From the NCBI RefSeq assembly GCF_047675955.1, contig NC_132916.1, positions 66,519,481 to 66,583,480 of the forward strand: a stretch of DNA of 64,000 nt, written 5' to 3'. The stretch comes from Chlorocebus sabaeus (lineage: Eukaryota > Chordata > Mammalia > Primates > Cercopithecidae). Position numbers and translations under genes: made by a program. The notes under the pieces are model-generated. The model had not been told where the DNA came from and made no database searches. It saw nothing but the letters and a program-made list of their open reading frames with translations. This document shows positions 1-11,367 of this stretch, piece after piece (the first letter of the stretch is position 1; each line of letters starts with the position of its first letter).

Positions 1-592
1 CATAAACAAATCACTTTATTGAGAGATTAAAACATTTAGCAAATATACCTGAGGGTGGCAGTGCTTTGAATGTGTGGGATGTGATTGGGAACTCCGGAAA
101 ACAAGCTTACTCTTAACATAGTCTAATACCAGTCACTTTAATGTGACGAACAAGATGTCAAGAAACAAACACTAACAGTATCCCACAGAACCTGAAAGTG
201 TGTGTGTGTGTTTGTGAGCACGTGCACACGTGACCGTAGTGAGAGTTCAACCAGGGAAGACTCAGCTTTAAGGACAGAAACAGAGGACACCACTATTAAC
301 TAAGATTTGAGCATTCTAAAATTGACAGTTAAAGCATGTAGGAGGGGGATATCTATTTAAATACGTAGAACCTAAGTGTTTAGCTCCATTCACCATCCCT
401 CCTTGCGTTGTTCTAGATGAATTTGGCAATTTGTCCATTTTGTTACACTGATGAGAGATCCCCACTGCTCTGGTGAGCTTCCACATGTCAGTGGAAGAAA
501 AAGGAGAGTCCTCGGCCCCATCGGCAGGTGAATCTATAAGTGAAAATATTAGGAAGAATAAAGCAATTCTCATTCTCCACAACGGAATACAA
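1..592. other. unassigned non-coding sequence
   Basis: I recognise no repeat family and no exon here. There is a short TG-rich run near 199-214 followed by a CACGTG-containing patch. An 88-residue minus-strand open frame (316-582) has no recognisable domain and its 3' part is in AT-rich sequence, so I do not call it a gene. Confidence 0.5.
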
Positions 593-594
593 TA

Positions 595-945
595 CAGACA
601 GACCTCAACTTACAGTGGTTGAATACAGGATTTTTCAGCTTTACAATGGTGTGAAAGCAATACACATACAATGGAAACCATACTTCAAGTACCCATACAA
701 CAATTCTGTTCTTCACTTTCAGTACAGTATTCAATAAATTACATGTGTTAGTCAACATGTTATTATAAAAATAGGCTTTGTGTTATACTATTTTGCTGAA
801 CTCTTATTCCTGTTGCTCTGAGCACATTTAAGGTAGGCTATGCTCAACTATGATGTTTGGTAGTGTAGGTATATTAAATGCAGTTCAGACATATTTTCAA
901 CTTACTGATATGTGTGTGACCCCATCGTAAGTTGTGAGGCATCTG
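595..945. mobile_element. Tigger-family non-autonomous DNA transposon (MER44-type)
   Basis: The ends are imperfect inverted repeats: the left end begins CAGACAGACCTCAACTTAC, and the right end contains CCATCGTAAGTTGTGAGG and finishes in CTG. Both sides are flanked by TA (593-594 and 946-947), the target duplication of Tc1/mariner-Tigger elements. The interior shares the characteristic text of the MER44/Tigger group (for example AGTACAGTATTCAATAAATT). It has no transposase coding capacity; open frames inside are chance. A fragment of the same family in the opposite direction lies at 12625-12763. Confidence 0.75.
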
Positions 946-947
946 TA

Positions 948-2854
948 CTCTCCTGAGGATGGAGAGCAGCTTCCTGAAGTCTCCTACTTAAGGTATATCT
1001 ACAATGGAGGGTGACAGAAAACACTCTCCCCCATGCACTAAAATGTAAAGAAATAAAATACAAGCAACATTGGGACCATTAACATTCTTCAGGCATCACA
1101 TTTGCAATGGTGAGCTGCTTACCAGATTTTTCATATTTCAGAATTGAGAGTTTTCATAATAGCTTCCATGAGCACTGTTTACATTTAGAAAGCAATAAGA
1201 TTATAATCTTTAAATCCCATCTCAAGTAGCTTAACCTCTTTGAGAATCAATTTTTTATTAGCAAAATAGGAATAATAATAGCACCTTGTATAATTACTTA
1301 TGTGTCTACATTTTACGAGGAATAGTATCCGTCATTAGCAGCCAGGTCCTTAAATGGGGCTAAAGTCACCCAGCTCACAGAATAATAGAAATTGCGTGAA
1401 TCCTGTGGTGCTCAAGACATCTAAAGAATATTAAATATCCAAGTCTAGCCTAAACTGGGAGTGTTCACAAGTACTTGATATGAGTCCCCAGCTTACATGC
1501 CAGTATTTTCTAGTGGCTTTGCAATTCTGTCCCTCCGCCCCTGCTATCATAATAATTTTTGTATCTTCTAAACTGAACTAAAGAGGAATGAAGGAAAGTG
1601 TTGAATGTTTTTCTTCAGAAGACAGGCATATGCCAGTCTATAACACGCACTAAACACTGACTACAGACTTCCTGTGGCCCTATACCCTATGTAAATATAA
1701 GATGTGAGAAGTATGTTCTTCCCCTTCCTTCTATGCAGCTTTTAGGTAACAATCACAAATTTCAGAGAAAAATGCCATCTGACTCTCCAACCACCAGTTG
1801 AATAGACGAGTCATTTTTTTAAGAGCTTTGGGAAAGCAGAATGAAATGCTGGAGGAGGCTGAGAGGAGAATCAAAAGGATTAATCCCTGATTTAACTCAA
1901 TTTCTGATTGAATGTAGGCATAGTGAGTATTTGATTCCTAATATTAATATGTAAAATAATATGTGCCAGAGCGTAGAGGTAGTAGTGATCAATAAATAAT
2001 ATTTTCCATGTGTATATGTGTGTACACTCATACATACATACAAATTTTCAGTAAAATTAAATATACATTTCAGTGTTACTTTGTGATAGACTCCTAAAGA
2101 TCAAAATATTGACAAGTGTGTGCCCTATTAGGATATTAAAAACTCTTTGGTTAGTACACAATTTTTCATATTATAATTTCATGACATCAAATTTCACAAT
2201 CTCCCAGATTTTTCAGGAGGGAGGCAATCTAGAATTTCTTCTATCATATTCAAAGAATTGTCTCTAAAGTTATGTCACATAGACAAGTCTCTCAACATGT
2301 AAGAGAATAATGTTTTTAATGTTTTTCTACATACACGGTAAGGTTTCAATGATTTACCCATTCTGGGATTTTTTTGGGTTTTTTTTTGGTGCTTTATAGT
2401 TTCCTTAGGATTATATCCTAAATCATTCCGTCTTGTCCATAGAAGGTCTTCCCTTTTCAGTTCTAGCAGTGATGCAATATCAATGCTACTAGTATCACAA
2501 ATTATTTTTTAAAAATAACCTGCACCATGACATGGACATTTTTATGGGATTCTTACACGTATCTTTTGGCAAAAGAAGGCTATGACTATTTTTTAAAATT
2601 AAATTGTATCTTCAGGAAATATTTATGTCTCATCCATATATTCAGAAAACTGCAGAGACATATTCTGAAATTAATTATTAAAAGCATGTAACTCAGCCAC
2701 ACTTATATTTACTAAATTATGAATAATGCTAATCTATTCCATCCAGAAAACTATAAACTTTTAGCAGTTTCTTAAATGGGATTACTTATAGCCCAGATTA
2801 ATTTATTCTGCTGAATATTCTATGTTTTGGTAGCTTAACTTTCAGCATGTTGCC
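948..2854. other. unassigned AT-rich sequence, possible MIR scraps
   Basis: About 1.9 kb without a recognised gene. At 1185-1290 the order 'taacctctttgag ... aaaataggaataataatagcacc' resembles the middle and 3' part of a MIR SINE in plus orientation, strongly diverged. At 1350-1400 there is a weak reverse-MIR-like stretch (gtcacccagctcacag). The rest is unique-looking. Confidence 0.4.
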
Positions 2855-3226
2855 TGTATTAGTCCGTACTCACTCTGGTAATATATACCCCAAGACTGGG
2901 TAATTTATTAAAAAAAAAAAAAAAAAAGAGGTTTAATAGACTCACAGTTCTGCATGGATGGGGAGGCCTTACAATCATGGCAGAAGGCTAAAGAGAATCA
3001 GAGGCATGTCTTACAAGGTGGCAGGCAACAGAGTGTGTGCAGGGGAACTGCCTTTTATAAAACCATCAGATCTCATGAGACTTATTCACCATCATGAGAA
3101 CAGCAAGGGAAAGACCCGCCCCCAGCATTCCATTATCTCTCACCATGTCCCTCCCATTACCCATGGGGATTATAGGAGCTACAATTCAAGACGAGATTTG
3201 GTTGGGGACATAGCCAAACCATAAAA
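2855..3226 (-). mobile_element. THE1/MST-type MaLR solo LTR
   Basis: Reads TGTATTAGTCCGTACTC at its left end and CATAGCCAAACCATAAAA at its right, which is the reverse complement of a THE1/MST LTR. In between are family landmarks in the expected order: a degenerate A-run after GGGTAATTT, CACAGTTCTGCATGG, AGATCTCATGAGACTTATTCACC, and ATTCAAGACGAGATTTGG. No internal sequence follows, so it is a solo LTR of an ERVL-MaLR retroelement. An 88-residue open frame over it is not a gene. Confidence 0.88.
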
Positions 3227-3384
3227 CTGCCATATATGAGAAACTCCTAAAGACAAATTAATAAAAGTACACTATTTTTCTCAAATTCATCTTTTTTCTT
3301 TCAAAATCACTGATCATTTGGGAAAAACAAAAATAATTATTTAATATTAATAAAGCAACATCTCATATTAAAAGCATATAATCA

Positions 3385-3605
3385 AGCAGTGGGAATAGTT
3401 TTTGGACTGTAGGCTTTCAATTCAGAAAGATGTGAATTTGAATCCCAATTTGTTTCATTCACTAGCTGAATAAACAGGAACAAATAACGAAACTTTCTCA
3501 ACCTTAGTTTCTTCATCTCTAAAATGGAGATACTGAGTCTACCAGGCTCAAAGTAATATTGTGAAAAGAAAATTTTAAAATATTTGAAAAAGTCTTGAAA
3601 TCTTG
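3385..3605 (+). mobile_element. MIR SINE
   Basis: Follows the MIR order in plus direction: a 'gactgtaggctttcaattcag' start, 'gtgaatttgaatcc', 'cactagctgaataa', 'ctttctcaaccttagtttcttcatctctaaaatggagat'-like core, then 'ctcaaagtaatattgtgaaaag'. It is heavily diverged, as expected for a mammalian-wide SINE. Confidence 0.7.
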
Positions 3606-3660
3606 AAACATTTTTGAAACACATTGTTAGAACACATTAAGGAATTACTTTCGCCGCTAC

Positions 3661-4105
3661 TGTTGAAACCGACCCAATAGTCCCACAGACAGTGTTTTTG
3701 TATAAACATAAAAATTGACCCTTCTGGTTTTAAAGCTTGAAACTTACATTTGTTTTATCTGAGTTTATTCTTCAGGTTAGGACCCCCAAGTCTATCAAAA
3801 ATATCAAAGAGCCAAAACTGACCAGATCATCACATCCAGACAATGAGATGCCAGTCCCTTCATTCACCACGATTGCATCCTTACCCCTCCAAGTTCCTAT
3901 TTTCCTACATATCATTATATTTCTCCCCTGCTATATAAACCACTGATTTCAGTGAGTCACAGAGATGGACTTCAGACTATTCTTCCAGCTCCTCGGCTGC
4001 AGCTCCCAATTAAAGCCTTCTTCCTTGGTAATAATCATCTCAGTGTTTGTCTTTGTGGGCAGCAAGCAGCAGAATGTAGACAGAATCCCCGGTGTTTTGG
4101 TAACA
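3661..4105 (+). mobile_element. solo LTR, ERVL-like (family uncertain, LTR33-like)
   Basis: Begins TGTTGAAACCGACCC and ends GGTGTTTTGGTAACA, giving TG...CA ends. Near the 3' end there is an AATTAAAGCC poly(A)-signal-like stretch followed by CTTCTTCCTTGGTAATAATC and AGCAAGCAGCAG, an R/U5-like arrangement. A related LTR in the same orientation lies at 60711-61173. I recall similar text in ERVL LTRs such as LTR33, but the family name is a guess. No internal retroviral sequence adjoins it. Confidence 0.6.
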
Positions 4106-4219
4106 CTATTAGTATCGATCAATAATTCTTATTATAGTGTGTTCTCTGGTTAGTAAATGTTCTTAATATTCCTCAGTCAAACTTACTTTCTTCCACTTGA
4201 CGATATATTACAGAGATCA

Positions 4220-5475
4220 TTCCATTTTCCTGCGTAGAGACAGTCATCAATTCCTTTTTTCACCTGTATAGTTTTCATTGCATTATGTGGATTTGCTATA
4301 GTGAATTCATCTAATTCCTTCTGAGGGGCACTCATGTTATTTCCAAGTTTCTGTTAATACAGACATTGTCACAATGAGAAATTCAGGCATATGCTAATTA
4401 ATTTTTTGTAACCCTATCTTTTTTGATAATTTTACAGAAGTAGGACTGTTCATTGTCAGTATAAATGTATATGTGATTTTCCTAAATATTCTAAATTTGT
4501 TGTCATCTTGGGTTGATAATTTTGCATTACTACAAGCACTGTATGAGAGTGATGGGGTCTCCAAAGTCTTGCCACAAAGTATGTTGTCACACTTTTGAAT
4601 TTGTATCAATCTGATTGTGGAGAAATTGTATCTGAAGTTTATTTAACTTGCACTTATTTATTTAATTGCCTAATTTCTTATTATGCAGGATGTTATGCAC
4701 CTTTCATTTTATGCCCTGTTTATATATTTCCTGTGAAATATATGTTTCTATATTTTGCCTGTCTTTCTATCATGTTGTTACATTTTTCTCTCAATTTTTA
4801 GAATCTTTTCATGTATAAGGGCAGTTATAGATACTGCAAATAGCTTTCCTCATTTTCCATTTTAATCTGGTGATGTTTATTTGCATGTCATTATTTTACA
4901 TTTTTACATAGTAAAAATTAACCATTTTGAATGCCACAGGATTTTTTTTTGCTTTTAGATTTTGATTCATGGTTAAGAACATCTTTCCTACTGACAGCTA
5001 TAAAGAAATTTATCTTTCTATTATTATTGTTTCACTTGCTACTTTTGTACAACTTCACCTTTTTATTTAGATCCCTGATCTTTTGAAAATTCATTTTAAT
5101 GTGTGACATAAGGAAATGATCCAATTTTTTCTTTTTCCAAACTACTTTCACATTAACCAAATATCATTTACTTAATAATTTTTGTTCTTTTTGCTTTGAG
5201 AAAGTATTTTTATCATATACTAAATTTAGATGTGCCCTTCGCTTTAATTGCTGATTTTTCTATTTTGTTCTTTTCCTTCTATAGTTTATTTCTGTAAAAA
5301 TATCACGCTGTTTTAATTAGAGACTTGCAATATGTTTTAATAACTTTTAAGACTATTTCAAATGTATTGCTCTTATTTTTAGGGTGCTTGTAGCATTATG
5401 CTTGCTTATTTATTTTTCCTATGTCCTCTTATTTTAAAAACAGCTTGCCTAGATGCAGGAAAAAAAAAAAAAAAA
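4220..5475 (-). mobile_element. ancient L1M fragment, antisense
   Basis: Read on the plus strand this matches the order of the reversed 3' part of mammalian L1M elements: 'gcactgtatgagagtgatggggtctcc' (reverse of the ORF2 end), then 'ttaagaacatctttcctac', 'aggaaatgatccaattttttctttttcc' and 'catatactaaattta'. Divergence is high and boundaries are approximate. Open frames here are chance. An A-run of about 19 sits at 5459-5477 just past the fragment. Confidence 0.65.
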
Positions 5476-5495
5476 ACTTGTTTCTTTCAGGAGTT

Positions 5496-5640
5496 TAAAA
5501 TTATTAGATAATGTTACCATATTTATTATAATTTTTATACCTAGGTATAACATTGTTGATTCTATAACTGTGATTATTTACACATTTAAAATTATTAGAT
5601 AATGTTACCATATTTTTAAAATTTTTATGCCTAGGTATGT
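5496..5640. repeat. local direct duplication (about 55 bp, two copies)
   Basis: The phrase AAAATTATTAGATAATGTTA begins near 5498 and again near 5588. Both are followed by CCATATTT... and ...CCTAGGTAT, so a unit of about 55 bp recurs at a spacing of about 90 bp with few differences. The intervening text is not duplicated in full. Confidence 0.75.
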
Positions 5641-5723
5641 TATCAGTTTGTTGATATTGTAAATGTGCTCTTTTCCTCCATGATAACTTTGATCTGCTTA
5701 TTTTTACATAAGGTTTATAATTT

Positions 5724-6056
5724 TATTTATTTATTTATTTATTTTTATGTATTTATTTATTTTGAGACAGTCTCCCTCTGTTGCCCAGACTGGAGTGCAG
5801 TGGTGTGATCTCGGCTCACTGCAACCTCTGCCTCCTGGGTTCAAGCAATTTTCTGCCACAGCCTCCCGAGTAGCTGAGATTACAGGCACCCGGCACCATA
5901 CCCAGCTATCTTTTTTTTTTTTTTTTTTTGTATTTTTAGTAGAGACAGGGTTTCACCATTTTGGCCAGGCTGGTCTTGAACACCTGACCTCGTGATACAC
6001 CTGCCTTGACTTCCCAAAGTTCTGGGATTACAGGCATGAGCCACCGTGCCAGGCCT
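5724..6056 (-). mobile_element. Alu SINE (AluS-like), antisense
   Basis: Complete dimeric Alu in reverse: TTTGAGACAGTCTCCCTCTG at the left, through GTAGCTGAGATTACAGG, a long T-run in the middle A-rich linker, to GCCACCGTGCCAGGCC at the right. The tail has evolved into (TTTA)n at 5727-5759. Target duplications GTTTATAATTT flank it at 5713-5723 and 6057-6067. Confidence 0.95.
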
Positions 6057-7138
6057 GTTTATAATTTCATATATTAAATTAATTCTCCCAATGAACTAAA
6101 TTATCTTATGTTTTCAGTCTGTTTTCTAGCTAAACATTATATCATGTGCAATAATTTTACATGTCCCTTTTATATTCTTATGCCTCTTGTCTAATTACTG
6201 TGACTCATCCCATCACATGTTACAAAGTAGGGGCATGCTTTTCTTCCTTGCTGTAACAGGAATACCTGTGCTCATTTCTCCACTAGGATAGGATTCTGGT
6301 TAGAGTATGTGTGTGTGTGTGTGTGTCTGTGTGTGCAAAATATATTTTTAAATATCTATGGGAAAGACTATACAATTTTTGCTTTTTGTTTTTGTGTTTT
6401 TTGGATCTGTCAACAGGGTGAATTATCTTAGAGTCAGTATTAGGGCTCTCTAGAAAAAAGAGTATGAGGCAGTAATTAAAATGCTAACACTTCACTTGAA
6501 AGCGGAAAACCCAAAAGATGCTAAGGGAGTGATGAAACAAAAAATGAAATGATGAAAAAAAAAATGAAATGAGGTTAAGGGAAAAAGGATGCAATGCAAT
6601 TGGATGTGGTGTATTGCAACACAGTAGCTACTGCTCCAGGAAGTATCAAGAACAATAATAGAAACTGCAGGTCCTCTATCAATTCCATTCACTGGGCACA
6701 GGGGATATCTGTGGAAAGCCTGAAAGGAAAAATCTCACATCTGTGTAACCCACAGGTGGGATCATTTATCCACTCAGTTCCTTCTCTCCTCAAGTATCTC
6801 ACTGATTAAGGTCTCCCCATTAGGAGGTTGATCACCCCACATTGCAGGATGCATAATCAATTTCTAAGAGACTGGTCAGAAGCCAGATCCTGTGCTCTGC
6901 AATAGATAATTTTATCCAAGTCTGGACGTGTCAGGATAACTCAGCTCAAATAAGGCTGAGCGTTTTCAGGTTGAGAGATATGCAAGAGTTAGACTTCATC
7001 TTAGACTCTATTTAGCTAGGAGGGCTCCATGAGGGTGCCGAAAATGGCAGTAGTTATGCATGGGAAGTATTAAAATTCTCAGAATGAACAAGTTGCTGAG
7101 AAAATTCTAGGACGCACACAAAGTTAGATTCCTGTGTT
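6057..7138. other. unassigned sequence with a TG microsatellite
   Basis: A short (TG)n run lies at about 6308-6336. The remainder has no recognised repeat or exon. A 66- and a 71-residue open frame lie on opposite strands of 6492-6809, and neither shows a domain. Confidence 0.45.
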
Positions 7139-7498
7139 ATATTAGTCTGTTTTCACACTGCTATGAAGACATACCAGAGACTGGGTAATTTAACAAGAAA
7201 AGAGCATTAATGACACAGTTCTGCATGGCTGGGAGGCCTCAGGAAACATACAATCATGGTGGAAGGCGAAACAGGCACGTCTTACGTGGCAGCCACTGTG
7301 AGAAGTGAGTGAGAATAATAGAAACAACAGACACTTACACAATCATCAGATCTCGTGAGAACTCACTCACTATCATGAGAACAGCATGGGGGAAACCGCT
7401 CCATGATCCAATCACCTCTCCTCAAGTTCCTCCCTCAACATGTGGGGATAGTAATTCAAGATGATGTTTGGGTGGGGATACAAAGCTAAACTATATCA
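7139..7498 (-). mobile_element. THE1/MST-type MaLR solo LTR
   Basis: Reverse-complement THE1/MST LTR: TATTAGTCTGTTTTCACACTG at the left, CAGTTCTGCATGGCTGG, CAGATCTCGTGAGAACTCAC, and CAAAGCTAAACTATATCA at the right. A Tigger2-like element starts within a few bases of its right end, so the two insertions abut. Confidence 0.88.
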
Positions 7499-7504
7499 TA
7501 TGTG

Positions 7505-8550
7505 TGGTTGACCTTTGAACAATGGTGGGGTTAGAAGCACCAACCCATGTCCAACCAAAATCTGTGTGTAACATTTGACTCCCCAAAATCTTAACTGATA
7601 GGCTACTATTTACCAGAAGCCTTACCAATTACATAGTCACACATATTTTGTATGTTACATGTATCATATACTGTATTATTACACTAAAGTAAGTTAGAGA
7701 AAAGATAATGTTATTAAGAAAATCACAAGGAAGATAAAATATATGTATAGTACTATATTGTATTATGTTATCTGCTTACAAGATGAATTAACTCTCTGAA
7801 ATGGCAGGTAACTGCAGCTACAGACATCAATCTATAGTTTCAATCAAGAGATTCAACTTTTTTATGTAATGTTAGGATGTTTCTCTGCTTCTTAGGAGCA
7901 CTTTCAGCATCATTAATGGCATTTCCTATAGGTCCCGTGGTGTTATTCAAAGTTTACACTATTGCATTAAACATTATGTAAAATACATGAGAAATATAAG
8001 AGATCCCTTTTCACTGAGATATACAATTTACCAGAGAAATGAACTGCTCATGTAGAGATGATTAGCATCATACAGCATTTTAAGGGGATACTTGCAAACA
8101 CTTGACCTCACTCCAATAGTAACAGAAGGTTGTTATGAAATTATTACAGTAGTATAGTATGTACAACAGTTAATTTTATAGTTGTGATTTAGTAATGCAT
8201 TTTTACATTTATTTACACTTACCTCAACCATGAATGGCACCATATGCATGTAAGTGTGTGCATGACTGTAAGTGTGTGTATGACTGTATTGAAGAATTTT
8301 AACTTTTAATAGTAGATGTGTGTATATTTTATGGTAGTAAATAATAAAATATATTGGTATCTATATATATTTTATGCATTCATAACAGGCATTTTTCTTC
8401 ATTTTTTTCAATATTTTTAGGCTATGTGGCTCGTCTGCAAGTTTTTCAAATTGTTGCAAATCTCCAAAAAGTTCCAATATATCTATTGAAAAAAATCTGT
8501 GTATTAGTGGACACATGCAGTTCAAACCAATGTTGTTCAAGTGTCAACTC
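7505..8550 (-). mobile_element. Tigger2/MER28-type DNA transposon, internally degraded
   Basis: The left end (GGTTGACCTTTGAACAATG) and the right end (CCAATGTTGTTCAAGTGTCA) are inverted versions of the Tigger2/MER28 terminus. TA follows the right end (8551-8552). The left arm then runs through 'ccagaagccttaccaattac', 'taagttagagaaaagataatgttattaagaaaat', typical of this family in reverse. About 1.05 kb in all, longer than MER28 and much shorter than a full Tigger2. No transposase reading frame survives. Confidence 0.75.
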
Positions 8551-8639
8551 TAATTTACTTCTTGTTCTTCTTAGCTATATTTGTATATTCCTGTTAATTA
8601 TATCTGGTTTCTATAGCAAAATACTGTCAACCTAAAATA

Positions 8640-10450
8640 ATAAAAAGGCTCAAAATCTAGTTAAAAGAGTTTGTTCAAGTGCAAAACGTGAGGGTGGCTG
8701 TCTAGGAAACATGATCGCCAAAGAATGCTAACCACTGCTCCTAGTAAAAATTGTTTATATGCAAAAACTGGTGCTGAACAGGATTACAACATTCTGCATT
8801 CAAAGGCTAACATACAGATATAAGATTTGATTGGCTTCTATTGAGTACACTTTAAAGAGATGGCTTAACATACTATTGTAAAGTGGTAACAATCAGAAGG
8901 GTCTCTATTTCCAACATAATTCAGTCTAGGTTTAGATGAAGAATAAGGAGTCCAGTTAATGTACAACATCTCAACACGAAAGTCAGGAAGCAATGGTCAT
9001 GCACCAGGGAAGATAAACACCCATGTTGCATAACTCAGTTTCCAGGGCTCAATTTTTCCCCTTGGCATAATAAATTTGGAAGGTCCTGAAATTTTATTTT
9101 CTTTTCACAATATGGTCATCTGTTTTTTTCCTTCACAAGAATAAACACAAACTCATGCCTTCTCTAGAATGAAAGGCACTAGTCCAATCAGTTGCAGCGT
9201 ATCCTTTGGAAAGTGCCCAACAATGAACTCACTGAACACTGAACTGAAAGTTTTAGTAAAGTAACATAGGGTAGCTGCCTTGAATATACTTGCAGTAGAA
9301 CTCCAACTACAGTGACAAAGATGAACCAAGGACCCCAGCTACAGTGCTTTGAAATCCATGATGGCATTTGCAACAAAACCAAGCTTCCTATAGGCTGACC
9401 GTAGCCAGTAACTGAAGCCCAGAGGAATGGTAACTAAGGTATACCTATTCCTGGGAAACATGGGACTCCTTTGCAAGACAGCTTTGGCTTCAGTGCTCTG
9501 CGATAGAATCACCATTCTTTAAACTATAAGGCAATCCAGGGGTCTTTCACCAACCTTTGCTCCCTCTCCTTCACTCAGGGCTAGACTTCTATCAAGTCTA
9601 GTGCTTCTCTCAAAGAAAAAATTCACTGGACAGACTTAATTTATCAAATAATACTTCCCCCCCACCCCCCACCCCAAGATTATTGCAATGGGAAAGAGAG
9701 ATGGAATTCAACTCCTCTGAAAGAAAAGCTGGGAGAGCTATTTAGCCCTGGGGTGAGCTAGTGGAAAAGTGCGGAGGACATTAGGAAGAGGTTGGTTAAT
9801 GTGATTAGGCATCTGTGTTTGCTAATTGGCCCTTATTATGGTCAGACATCTACCCTAGCACAGACAATGGGAGAGACAGTGACACTATCTTTCTTGATGA
9901 TTATATTTCAAAGAGCTGGTTCCCAGGTATTTGAGGAAGACATTCCTCAGTTTTAGAACTGGCAAGAGGCTGGGAGAAGATTTACATTACAAAAAGACAG
10001 AGGAAGCATTTACAATTTTAAGCTTTCTAAGGTAAATTTTTAAGAAAATGGAGGACAGGGACCTATAGTCAGGAAGAAAGATGTTTAAAGTGTAACGAAG
10101 CTGAGGGGAATGTTTAGGCTGTCTTGGTCATTTCTTCCAACCTTCTCGGGTTAACTCTATATTTTCTCTCACAGAGGCATTCCCCCAATAAAATATTTAC
10201 CTGCTACATCTCGGAAGACCAAGACTAGCTCCACTGATACCAGGAGTAGCCCAAGAATGCAAGTGGTAATTTGGGGATGGCTCACTCCTTTCCCTCTCAC
10301 AGAAGATGCCATTCTGGCACAAGATGATGACTCATTGTTACAGCTTTTGACAGTGTGACCTGGAAAAATGTCCAGGGGCAGGAAATGCTGCAGCAGGTGC
10401 AAAAATGCAGGCACCTAGAAAACATGAGGAGAGAGGGAATGCCTAAAAAG
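8640..10450 (-). mobile_element. possible LTR-retroelement-derived region, family not recognised
   Basis: The block 8640-9109 ends in ...TTTCTTTTCACA, which on the minus strand gives a TGTGAAAAG LTR-like start. It contains LTR-like phrases (minus strand CCCTTGGGC-type and TGAGCCCTGGAAACTGAGT) and an AATAAA-like site. The downstream 9110-10450 has retroelement-like texture but no recognisable gag, pol or env motif. A C-rich run (three C-tracts separated by A) lies at 9654-9676 and could form a G-quadruplex on the minus strand. The LTR assignment is inference only. Confidence 0.3.
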
Positions 10451-11050
10451 ACAGCAACGTTGGCTGGTTACTACTAAATTGTAATGACACTCTGCAGAGG
10501 TATAGTGAAATAGTGAGTGATATTAACAAGCATTTAATAATTACATGTGAGTTTAGGTGATAGGTTAGAAAAAAATATATTTTGTCCTCTTTTTGGGCTT
10601 AACTTTGGTATACTTTCATCTTGTTGGAATATACTCAATTCATGTTCATACATTTTTTTTCCTTGTAATATCTATGTTTTGAGTTCTATCATTAACCTTT
10701 CTACCCTAGTTGTATATTAGACTGGTTTTCCTAAACTCCTTGCAGTTGGGTCATTTGTAGGAGGTAAAGATAAGTTATAGTAGTTTTTCCAATTTCATGA
10801 CTCCATAAATCTCTCCTCTGTCAAAGCTGCTGTATTTTCAAAAATGTGCCACTTGTTTAGGCAATTCCCTGTCTTTCAGAAATAGAAAGTCTTATGAAAA
10901 CTTTCTGTTTTTACTCTTAAATTGTCCATGCTTTAAAGCCTTACATCTCAAAATGGTGTCATCTTTAAAAATTTGTAAATATATTCTGCTAGCCTCTTAA
11001 GACTAAAATCTGCCTTTTATAGACATCTGTCCATTCCACTCACTCAGTGT
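10451..11050. other. unassigned AT-rich sequence
   Basis: I recognise no repeat, exon or RNA gene in these 600 bases. Confidence 0.5.
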
Positions 11051-11061
11051 ATGAACTCTTT

Positions 11062-11357
11062 TTTTTTTTTTTTTTTGAGATGGAGTTTCACTTTTGTTGC
11101 CCAGGTTGGAGTGCAATGGCGCAATCTTGGCTCACTGCAACCTCCACCTCCTGGGTTCAAGCAATTCTCCTGCCTCAGCCTCCCAAGTAGCTGGGATTAC
11201 AGACATATACTACCACATCAGGCTAATTTTGTATTTTTAGTAGAGATGAGGTTTCTAAATGTTGGTCAGGCTGGTCTCGAATTCCCGACCTCTGGTGATC
11301 CACCCACCTCGGCCTCCCAAAGTGCTTGGATTACAGGCGTGAGCCACCGTGCCTGAC
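11062..11357 (-). mobile_element. Alu SINE (AluS-like), antisense
   Basis: Complete reversed Alu: T-run, GAGATGGAGTTTCACTTTTG, through GTAGCTGGGATTACAG to GCCACCGTGCCTGAC. Target duplications TGAACTCTTT flank it at 11052-11061 and 11358-11367. A 101-residue frame across it is the usual Alu-derived open frame, not a gene. Confidence 0.96.
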
Positions 11358-11367
11358 TGAACTCTTT

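Noticed and set aside
11051..11356. About 100-residue Alu-derived open frames (also 5747-5995, 15356-15667, 41495-41740)
   Set aside because: Antisense Alus regularly keep such frames open; no exon boundaries or other coding signals are present.
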